Source of the DNA: Corynebacterium minutissimum
GTDB taxonomy: Bacteria; Actinomycetota; Actinomycetes; Mycobacteriales; Mycobacteriaceae
Assembly (NCBI RefSeq): GCF_016889765.1
Contig: NZ_CP069533.1
Coordinates: 2,418,001-2,482,000 of the forward strand
Direction: 5' to 3'
DNA: 64,000 nt
The translations under genes were made by a program, and so were the position numbers. The notes under the pieces were generated by a model, which did no database searches, had not been told where the DNA came from, and saw nothing but the letters and a program-made list of their open reading frames with translations. How positions within the stretch are numbered: position 1 is the first letter of the stretch; each line of letters starts with the position of its first letter. Shown here piece after piece: positions 57,671 to 64,000 of the stretch.

Positions 57671-59033
57671 CGCGCCTGCTCAGGCCCCTGAGACAAAGAA
57701 GTGGACCGCATGGCTCATCATTATTCTCGCGCTCGTCGCGGTGATCGGCTTGGCGGTGATGAATTCTACGGCGGCGCAGCGCGGCGCTACCTCCGCCGCG
57801 CCTGCCGACGCCACCACGATCGACGTCTCCGTCGACGGCATGGCCTTCGTTCCCGCCTCGGTGGACATTCCGGCCGGAACCCACCTCGTGGTGAACTTCA
57901 CCAACACCGGTGACCAAGTCCATGACCTAAAGATCGGTGGGGCAGAGACCAGCCGAGTGGAGCCGGGCGAGAGTGCGGTGCTGGATGTCGGTGTTATCAC
58001 CGAATCCGTCGAGGGATACTGCACCATCGCCGGGCACAAAATGCAGGGCATGACCTTTATGGTCAACGTGACCGATGACCCGGCAGCGGGTGAGAAGTCA
58101 ACATCGGGCCATCATCATGCCGTTGCCGCTCCCGCGAACGTGCCTTCCCTGGCTGAGCGCATGGCGCCGCGTGAGGATTTCGAGGCCTTTGACCCAGTGC
58201 TGAAGCCTGCGAAAGGCACAGTCCACGAGGAAACGTGGACCATGACGGAGGAGGAAGTCGAGGTCGCTCCTGGTGTGCGCCAAACGCGCTGGCTCTTCAA
58301 CGGCCAAGCACCCGGCCCCACCCTGCGCGGCACGGTGGGCGATACCTTCCGCATCACCATTAAAAACGAAGGTTCCATGGGCCACTCCGTCGACTTCCAC
58401 GCCGGTGAGGTCAGCCCTAATGAGACGATGAAGACCATTCAACCGGGCGAATCCTTGACCTATGAGTTCGTGGCACACCGCGCGGGTGCGTGGATGTATC
58501 ACTGCTCGACCATGCCGATGAGCCTGCACATTGCCAACGGCATGGCCGGTGCCGTCATCATTGATCCGAAGGGCGAGGATGCGCTTTCCGACGTCGACGC
58601 GGAATACCTCCTCACCTCCGCTGAAGTTTTCCTCGCCGCAGAGGGCAGCGAGGCTGAGGGCGCGGATCCGCAGCGCGTGAGCGATGGCTCCTATGACCTC
58701 ACCGCCTTCAACTACTATCCCAATCAATACGACGACGGCCTCGCCCCGCTGCATGCGAAGGTGGGCGATACGGTGCGCATTTGGCTGGTGAACCTAGGCC
58801 CGGATTTGCCGCTGAGCTTCCACGTCGTGGGCGAGATCTTCGATACCGTCTACAAGGAAGGTGCATACCTTCTGCAGGATGCCGAGGATTCCGGTTCGCA
58901 GGCTGTTGACCTTCTCCCGGCACAGGGCGGCTTCGTGGAAATGACCTTCAACGAACCCGGCACCTACTCCTTTGTCAACCACATCATGACTAATGCGGAA
59001 AAGGGCCAGCACGGACAGATCATCGTCGAGTAG
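57663..59033 (+). CDS. nirK: Copper nitrite reductase, AniA-type, with extra N-terminal cupredoxin
   Basis: From ATG 57663 (AAAGGAG 6 nt upstream) the product is 456 residues. A membrane anchor or signal covers about 15-35. An extra cupredoxin domain (45-140) has its own copper ligands, H87, C120, H125 and a Met at 127 or 130. The two NirK domains follow, with type 1 copper H241, C281, H289 and M294, type 2 copper H246, H280 and H440, and catalytic D244 and H387 in FHVVGEIFD, which matches class II AniA. It reduces nitrite to NO outside the membrane. The 3' end overlaps convergent mobA by 14 nt. Confidence 0.88.
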   Translation: MSSAPAQAPETKKWTAWLIIILALVAVIGLAVMNSTAAQRGATSAAPADATTIDVSVDGMAFVPASVDIPAGTHLVVNFTNTGDQVHDLKIGGAETSRVEPGESAVLDVGVITESVEGYCTIAGHKMQGMTFMVNVTDDPAAGEKSTSGHHHAVAAPANVPSLAERMAPREDFEAFDPVLKPAKGTVHEETWTMTEEEVEVAPGVRQTRWLFNGQAPGPTLRGTVGDTFRITIKNEGSMGHSVDFHAGEVSPNETMKTIQPGESLTYEFVAHRAGAWMYHCSTMPMSLHIANGMAGAVIIDPKGEDALSDVDAEYLLTSAEVFLAAEGSEAEGADPQRVSDGSYDLTAFNYYPNQYDDGLAPLHAKVGDTVRIWLVNLGPDLPLSFHVVGEIFDTVYKEGAYLLQDAEDSGSQAVDLLPAQGGFVEMTFNEPGTYSFVNHIMTNAEKGQHGQIIVE

Positions 59034-59589
59034 TCTGGCGGGCCTGCCTGCGAGCGCGCAGTTCATCGACGGTATCGATGTCGCGCACGGCCTCCGTTCC
59101 CGGAACGTGCACAACGTTCTCGGCTAGGCGCAGCAGACGCATAGCGGGCTGATTGCGCGGATCGCCAAGCTCACCCAGGGCTTTCTGCAGCGCTTCGGTG
59201 CGCCAGAGTGCGCAGAGAGGCTGCAGATGGCCGTCGAGAGTAGCGATGGCGACGTCAGCGCCCGATTGCTCGAGTGCCCCGGCCAAGGCTGGCAGCATCT
59301 GTGGGGAATCAGGGGCGTCGACCGCCAAGACAGCCGTGGTGCGTAGAGAGAGGCCTGAAAGCGCTGCATGGCCTGCCGCAATACCTGCGACTGGCCCGCC
59401 GAAGAGAGGAGACTCGCAGACCTGAGGCATACCCAGCCGGTATGGCGAGACCACTGCGGTGGGCATGCCGTAAGGAAGTTGGCGCACCAGGCGGTCGATG
59501 AGGCGCTCGCCGGCGAGAATGACGCTGGCCTTATCCACGCCGCCCATCCGCGTGCCGCGCCCACCGGCCAGGATGATGACGCCGTGCAT
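59020..59589 (-). CDS. mobA: Molybdenum cofactor guanylyltransferase
   Basis: From ATG 59589 the product is 189 residues. The nucleotide-binding motif LAGGRGTRMGGVDKA lies at residues 6-20 and VDAPDSPQMLP follows in the middle, as in MobA. It attaches GMP to molybdopterin, giving the MGD form needed by enzymes such as nitrate reductase and formate dehydrogenase. It is the last gene of the moa operon, 2 nt after moaC. The related MocA/CTP-type transferase is a less likely alternative. Confidence 0.85.
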   Translation of the reverse strand: MHGVIILAGGRGTRMGGVDKASVILAGERLIDRLVRQLPYGMPTAVVSPYRLGMPQVCESPLFGGPVAGIAAGHAALSGLSLRTTAVLAVDAPDSPQMLPALAGALEQSGADVAIATLDGHLQPLCALWRTEALQKALGELGDPRNQPAMRLLRLAENVVHVPGTEAVRDIDTVDELRARRQARQTTRR

Positions 59590-59591
59590 GG

Positions 59592-60080
59592 CTAGACTTC
59601 CTGCGCGCCGGGCAACTCGCGGGACCACTCACCGGAGCGCCCGCCGGACTTGGCGGTGATGCCGCAGCGCCGGATATAGGCAGATCGGTCCACGCCTTTG
59701 ACCATGTCAATGAGCGCTAGGGCAGCAACGTTGACGGCGGTGAGCGCTTCCATCTCTACGCCGGTGCGGTCGGCGGTGCGCACGGTGGCCTCGATGAACA
59801 CATGGTCGTCGCGTAGCTCAATGTCCACGGCACAACCATGCACACCGATGGTGTGGGCCAGCGGCAAGAGATCTGGCACCTTCTTGGCGGCGGCAATGCC
59901 GGCCACGCGGGCCACGGCGAGGACGTCACCTTTGGGCACGTTGCCCTCGCGCAGCGCGGTGAGGACCTCCGGGGAACAGGCCACCTCACCTTGGGCGGTG
60001 GCTGTGCGCACGGTGGGGTTCTTCTCCGTCACATCCACCATGTAGGCAGAGCCGGAGTCGTTGAGGTGCGTGAACTTCAT
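59592..60080 (-). CDS. moaC: Cyclic pyranopterin monophosphate synthase
   Basis: The 162-residue protein shows the MoaC signature: MVDVTEKNPTVRTATAQG, AGIAAAKKVPDLLPLAHTIG, EMEALTAVNVAALALIDMVK and the C-terminal KSGGRSGEW. Together with MoaA it converts GTP to cyclic pyranopterin monophosphate, the first step of cofactor synthesis. It starts at ATG 60080, 19 nt after moeA. Confidence 0.95.
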   Translation of the reverse strand: MKFTHLNDSGSAYMVDVTEKNPTVRTATAQGEVACSPEVLTALREGNVPKGDVLAVARVAGIAAAKKVPDLLPLAHTIGVHGCAVDIELRDDHVFIEATVRTADRTGVEMEALTAVNVAALALIDMVKGVDRSAYIRRCGITAKSGGRSGEWSRELPGAQEV

Positions 60081-60099
60081 GGTGTCAGGATTCCTTTGA

Positions 60100-61296
60100 T
60101 TAGTAGGGATACACGGTGAGCGTGTTGCCGGGGGCGATGGACTCGGTAATGAGCGCGAAAGCATTCGTGTCGAGTAGGGCGCCGACGTGATGGCTGCGCA
60201 TCCGGGGACCCGGGGGTGGGGCTGCGGTGACCATGCCGTTGAGGGCGAGATGACAGGGCTGGATGAGGGGATGCGAGGCCGCGGGGAAATCGGCCGCAGC
60301 AGTGGCGGTGAGGTGTGGCCGGTCCACAACGCTTTGCGGTCGGGGCAATCCAGCAAGCGTTCGCAGTAGTGGGGTGAGGTAGAGATGCGCGGAGACAAAT
60401 GCCGCGACAGGGTTGCCGGGCAGACACACGACGGGCACCTCGTTCCACAGCGCGTGGCCTTGTGGCGCGCCGGGGCGCTGGTCCACGTGACCGAACCAGG
60501 GGCGTTCGCCGTGCTCGGTGAGCACATCACGTACAACGTCGAAGGCCCCGGCGGACACTCCGCCCGTGGTGACGATGAGATCGGAACCGGTGGCTCCTTG
60601 CGTAGCGTTATCGAAGGTTTCTCGCAGCTCCTCTGGGGCATCACCGCAGCACAGCCGGGTGATGTCGCAGGTTCCGGTGGCGTGAAGGATGGCCTCAAGC
60701 ATGGGGCCGTTGGAGTCAGGGAGTTGGCCGTTGAGAAGCTCCTCGCCGGTGGCAATGACAGTGATGCGCGGGACGCGGTAGAGCTCGGTGGAAGTGATGC
60801 CGGAGGATAAAAGGGTGGCGAGGAGCGGGGCATCGATGAGCGAGGAAGATTGGGCAATCTCCTCACCGCAGGCAATATGGGAGCCGCGGCGGCGAATATG
60901 GGACCGAGTGGGCAGACGGTGAACGGTGACAGCCTCCGGAAGTGGGCCGGGGCCAGGGGAGACGCCCGTATCTTCGACAGGGACGACCAATCCATCAAAG
61001 CCCTCGGGGATAGCCCCACCCGTCATGATGCGCACGGCCGTCCCAGACTGCGGAGCGCACGGTGCAGCGCCCGCGGGTACGTCACCGACAACCTTGAGCG
61101 CGCACGGCTTATCCAAGGGTGGGGTAAGAAAACCATCCATCGCGGAATTGTCCTGCGGTGGGATAGCGCGGCGGGCGGTAACGGTCTGCGCAAGCACCCG
61201 TCCTGCGTGCACCGAGCTTCGTTCCGTAGACACGGGGCGGATAAGGGCATGCAGGCGTGAGAAGTAGTCCTCGATACTCGTGCCAGGCGTTGTCAT
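60100..61296 (-). CDS. moeA: Molybdopterin molybdenumtransferase
   Basis: From ATG 61296 the product is 398 residues. The MoeA features are PPQDNSAMDGF near residue 45, IMTGGAIPEGFDGLVVPVED, ATGEELL, TTGGVSAGAFDVV and LPGNPVAAFVSA. It inserts molybdate into adenylylated molybdopterin. It starts 10 nt after moaA in the same operon. The longer frame to 61359 would overlap moaA. Confidence 0.94.
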   Translation of the reverse strand: MTTPGTSIEDYFSRLHALIRPVSTERSSVHAGRVLAQTVTARRAIPPQDNSAMDGFLTPPLDKPCALKVVGDVPAGAAPCAPQSGTAVRIMTGGAIPEGFDGLVVPVEDTGVSPGPGPLPEAVTVHRLPTRSHIRRRGSHIACGEEIAQSSSLIDAPLLATLLSSGITSTELYRVPRITVIATGEELLNGQLPDSNGPMLEAILHATGTCDITRLCCGDAPEELRETFDNATQGATGSDLIVTTGGVSAGAFDVVRDVLTEHGERPWFGHVDQRPGAPQGHALWNEVPVVCLPGNPVAAFVSAHLYLTPLLRTLAGLPRPQSVVDRPHLTATAAADFPAASHPLIQPCHLALNGMVTAAPPPGPRMRSHHVGALLDTNAFALITESIAPGNTLTVYPY

Positions 61297-61306
61297 TGCA
61301 CCTAAT

Positions 61307-62413
61307 CTAGCCGCCGATGGCGGACATGGGGCGATCGGGCTGGAGGAAACCCTCGTCATTCACTCCGTGGCCTGGCAGCTTGCGCCACATCTCCCCGGCC
61401 CATGCCGCCGCAAGCTCGTCGTCGCTGGCGCCGGCACGCATCAGATCCCGCAGGGAGGTCTCCGAATTTCCAAACAGGCAATTGCGCACTGCGCCATCAG
61501 TAGTCAGGCGAGTGCGGTCGCAGTTGCCGCAAAAGGGGCGGGTAACAGAAGCGATGACGCCGATGCGCCCTGGTGGGGTGGAGCCATCGCGGGAGGTAGC
61601 CTCCCACAGCGCGGCAGGGGCCGAGCCGCGGGTTTCTTCTGCTGGTGTGAGCTCGAACTCCTCGCGCAGGAAAGCAAGAATCTCCTCGGCCGTGACCATG
61701 CGGGAGCGGTCCCACTCCTCCCGCGGTCCCAGCGGCATCTGCTCAATAAAACGCAGCTGCGCACCATGCTCGAGGCAGAAGCGCGCCAGAGGAAGAATGG
61801 CAGATTCATTGACCCCAGGCATGATAACGGCATTGATTTTCACCGGGGCCATATCGGCGGCAAGGGCAGCGTCGATGGAGGCAAGCACGTCCGGCAGGCG
61901 GTCGCGCCGGGTAAGCCGAGCGTAAAGCTCGCGGTCAAGGGTATCGAGGGAAATGTTGACGCGGTCCAGCCCGGCGCGCTGGAGCTCTTCAAGCCGCTTG
62001 TCCAACCCTAAACCGTTGGTGGTCAGCGCAGTGGAGGGAGCGATACCCTCATCGGTACGCAGAGCGGAAGTAGCGGCGATGATCTTCTCCAAGGAGTTAC
62101 GCAGGAGTGGCTCACCGCCGGTGAAACGTACCTGGCGGATTCCGAGCTTCTCCACGGCGAGGCGGATGAGGCGGATGGTTTCGTCGTCGCTAAGCGTCTG
62201 TTCGGTCGGCATCCACTCAAAGCCCTCGGCCGGCATGCAATAGGTGCAGCGCAGATTGCAGCGGTCCGTCAAAGACACACGCAGGTCGCGGGCCTGGCGG
62301 CCGTAGCGGTCAAGAAGCGCGCGGTGGCCATCAGGACTAGGCCCCGGCACGTCAGCAGGAAGGCTAGCCGCACCGGGGATACGGGGCAGGGGCAGTGGGG
62401 TGGAATCGGACAT
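61307..62413 (-). CDS. moaA: GTP 3',8-cyclase
   Basis: The 368-residue protein is a radical SAM enzyme. The N-terminal cluster is C52-x3-C56-x2-C59 (RCNLRCTYC). FTGGEPLL binds SAM. The C-terminal cluster is C-x2-C followed by a third Cys 14 residues later (PFCGNCDRTRL..NC). The protein ends in Gly-Gly, required for activity. It converts GTP to 3',8-cyclo-GTP. The first 35 residues are a Pro-rich extension. It heads moaA-moeA-moaC-mobA. Confidence 0.95.
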   Translation of the reverse strand: MSDSTPLPLPRIPGAASLPADVPGPSPDGHRALLDRYGRQARDLRVSLTDRCNLRCTYCMPAEGFEWMPTEQTLSDDETIRLIRLAVEKLGIRQVRFTGGEPLLRNSLEKIIAATSALRTDEGIAPSTALTTNGLGLDKRLEELQRAGLDRVNISLDTLDRELYARLTRRDRLPDVLASIDAALAADMAPVKINAVIMPGVNESAILPLARFCLEHGAQLRFIEQMPLGPREEWDRSRMVTAEEILAFLREEFELTPAEETRGSAPAALWEATSRDGSTPPGRIGVIASVTRPFCGNCDRTRLTTDGAVRNCLFGNSETSLRDLMRAGASDDELAAAWAGEMWRKLPGHGVNDEGFLQPDRPMSAIGG

Positions 62414-62421
62414 TGCTCGCT

Positions 62422-62427
62422 ACTGTA
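62422..62427 (-). promoter_or_regulatory. -10 box TACAGT of a leaderless moaA transcript
   Basis: On the minus strand TACAGT ends 8 nt before the ATG at 62413, without a ribosome-binding site. Confidence 0.45.
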
Positions 62428-62460
62428 GCCCGAAGTGCGCTGAATTAATAGGCAGCGGAT

Positions 62461-64000
62461 TTACTCCTCGGCATCGAGGCGCTGAGATTCACCCGGGCCC
62501 TTAAGTCGGATGATGTTGTAGTCACCTTCAGCCAGGTGAGCACGCAGGTCCTTCTTATCGAACTTGCCCACGGAGGTCTTATCGATGGATTTCACAAAGG
62601 TCCAGTACTCCGGCAGCATCCAGGAGGGCAGCTCTGAGCGCATAGCATCGCGCAGACGCTCGGCGGTTTCAATGGTGGGGGAAATCCCCGCTGCCAGCAC
62701 CGTGACCGCCAGTGGGCGCTCAACCCATTGCTTATCCGGGTAGCCGATGACGGCGCATTCGAGCACCGCCGGGTTGGCCATAATGAGGTTTTCCAGCTGG
62801 ACTGAATAGATCCACTCGCCACCAGAGCGGATGACATCGCGGGCGCGGTCCTCCACGGTGAGGAAGCCCTCCTCGTTGACGAAGCCGACATCACCGGTGC
62901 GCAGCCATCCATCCGCAGTGAACTTGGACTCGGCGTCCTCGACGTTCTTGCCGCGGAACTCGTGGGCGGCACCGCCGTCTTCGGAGGTGGGCGAGTGATA
63001 GTAGGAACCAGTAACGAGGTTGCCACGGACTTGAATCTCGCCGGCGTTGCGGTCGGTGGTGTTGACCACGTGGCCATCATTGACCACGCGGTATTCCAGG
63101 GAGGCGGGGAAGCGTCCTTGAGAAATGCGGTAGGCCCAGCGCGCTTCGCCGGAAGCACCTGAAGGCGGGCGCGCAACGGTTCCGACGGTGGTAGTCTCCG
63201 CCATGCCCCAGACGTGCACCACGTCGACACCGTAGCGCTCTTCCCACATCTTGATGAGCTGCGGGGGCACCGGCGAGCCGCCGGCAAAAATCTCGGTGAG
63301 AGTCATGCGCTCCGGTGGGTGCTTGAGGTAATGCACAAAGAGCTGAATCCAAATCGTGGGCACGCCATGCGCCACGCGCGGGGAGGTCGCAGCAATGATT
63401 CTGGCCAGGGTGGCGGGAGAGACGTCGGCGTCGGGAAGCACCAGCGGCGTGCCCGTCATCCATGCCGCAAAAGGAACGCCCCAGCTCAGCACGTGATAAA
63501 TGGGAATGCAGCACAGGAAGGTCTCTCCGTGCGTCACACACAGCGAATCGGAGGCGCGCAGCTGCATGCCCTCAAGATATAGCGCGCGGTGCGAATAGAG
63601 CACGCCTTTGGGTGCGCCTGTGGTGCCGGTGGAATAACACAGAGCGGCTGCGGTGTGCTCATCCAAGGTGGGCCAGTCGTAGACCGTCGAGCGGCCATCG
63701 AGCAGCTCCTCGTAGCTGTAGACTTCGATGCCCTGGGGCATGGGAACAGTGAGCTTATCGACGTCCGTGAAGACCACCGCGCGCACGCAGTCCACGCCTT
63801 TGAGGACGTTCGCGAGCTGCTGGCCAAGGCGCCCATCGGCGACAATAACCTGTACTTCCGCATGGTTGACGATGTGCCGAATCTGGTCATTCATCAGCTG
63901 CTTGTTGAGCGGCGTAAACACCGCGCCTTTGCAGGCCGTGCCAAAGAGGACTTCGAGGTGCTCCGCGCAATTCCACATGAAGGACCCCACGCGCTCATCC
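62461..64000 (-). CDS. Long-chain fatty-acyl-CoA ligase, N-terminus missing
   Basis: The frame is open at the right edge, so the start is outside. The 513 visible codons cover most of an adenylate-forming enzyme of the FadD type: WNCAEHLE near the edge, the P-loop CYSTGTTGAPKGVLYSH, GMAETT, GWLRTGDVGFVNEEGF, DRARDVIRSGGEWI, and the C-terminal lysine motif KTSVGKFDKKDLR. It activates a fatty or related carboxylic acid with ATP and attaches CoA. The chain length is not deducible. It lies 47 bp upstream of the moaA start, on the same strand, and probably belongs to another unit. Confidence 0.9.
   Translation of the reverse strand, partial: DERVGSFMWNCAEHLEVLFGTACKGAVFTPLNKQLMNDQIRHIVNHAEVQVIVADGRLGQQLANVLKGVDCVRAVVFTDVDKLTVPMPQGIEVYSYEELLDGRSTVYDWPTLDEHTAAALCYSTGTTGAPKGVLYSHRALYLEGMQLRASDSLCVTHGETFLCCIPIYHVLSWGVPFAAWMTGTPLVLPDADVSPATLARIIAATSPRVAHGVPTIWIQLFVHYLKHPPERMTLTEIFAGGSPVPPQLIKMWEERYGVDVVHVWGMAETTTVGTVARPPSGASGEARWAYRISQGRFPASLEYRVVNDGHVVNTTDRNAGEIQVRGNLVTGSYYHSPTSEDGGAAHEFRGKNVEDAESKFTADGWLRTGDVGFVNEEGFLTVEDRARDVIRSGGEWIYSVQLENLIMANPAVLECAVIGYPDKQWVERPLAVTVLAAGISPTIETAERLRDAMRSELPSWMLPEYWTFVKSIDKTSVGKFDKKDLRAHLAEGDYNIIRLKGPGESQRLDAEE

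Noticed and set aside
1..64000. CRISPR arrays, prophage or complete insertion sequences
   Set aside because: No spaced direct repeats, phage structural genes or transposase frames were seen. Only short repeats and hairpins are present.

Overview
The window looks like a chromosomal segment of a Corynebacterium, probably from the C. aurimucosum / C. minutissimum / C. striatum neighbourhood. The evidence is high G+C, the gene order argS-lysA-hom-thrB, a histidine-utilisation cluster with an IclR-type regulator, secreted tripeptidyl-aminopeptidase-like hydrolases in tandem, and many genes whose start codon lies 6-8 nt after a TANNNT -10 box (leaderless transcripts, common in corynebacteria). There is no prophage, CRISPR array or intact insertion sequence. 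One tRNA gene, tRNA-Arg(CCG), is present.

Layout. 1-7.4 kb: an EcsC-like protein cut by the left edge, a type B carboxylesterase, an acidic protein, an ECF S-component-like membrane protein, an MFS exporter and an RpiR-type regulator. 7.7-11.2 kb: a NUDIX hydrolase translationally coupled to a PLD-nuclease / SF2-helicase / DUF3427 protein. 11.2-20.9 kb: the hut region, with hutG and an amino-acid permease facing left, and a YjiH-type transporter, an IclR-type regulator (hutR), hutH and hutUI facing right. HutH deaminates histidine, HutU and HutI carry urocanate to formiminoglutamate, and HutG releases glutamate. 21-27.6 kb: a DEAD-box RNA helicase, a small membrane protein, a secreted HNH nuclease, a secreted lipase and PutP. 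27.8-36 kb: a SNF2 helicase, a SWIM protein, an Mre11/YhaO-like nuclease and a YhaN-like ATPase, followed by a MarR regulator. 36-38.6 kb: small genes, then about 740 bp without genes but rich in hairpins up to the tRNA.

38.7-42.1 kb: two paralogous secreted hydrolases. 42.2-47.1 kb: lutABC and lldP for lactate uptake and oxidation. 47.3-52.8 kb: argS-lysA-hom-thrB (arginyl-tRNA synthesis, lysine and threonine pathways). 52.8-62.4 kb: a nitrogen-oxide / molybdenum block, namely a COG2345/SufR-like regulator, a fused ModB-ModC, ModA and DUF2249 facing left; a membrane protein and an AniA/NirK-type copper nitrite reductase facing right; then moaA-moeA-moaC-mobA for molybdenum cofactor facing left. 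62.5 kb to the end: a fatty-acyl-CoA ligase cut by the right edge.

The points most worth following are the two helicase/nuclease gene sets (7.7-11.2 kb and 27.8-35.5 kb), the split NirK module with its divergent palindrome, a candidate HutR operator before hutU, a pair of intergenic hairpin elements sharing an ACCwTATGAG core, two exact tandem duplications at gene boundaries, and matching GGCGCATA/TATGCGCC arms around the promoters of the two secreted hydrolase paralogues.
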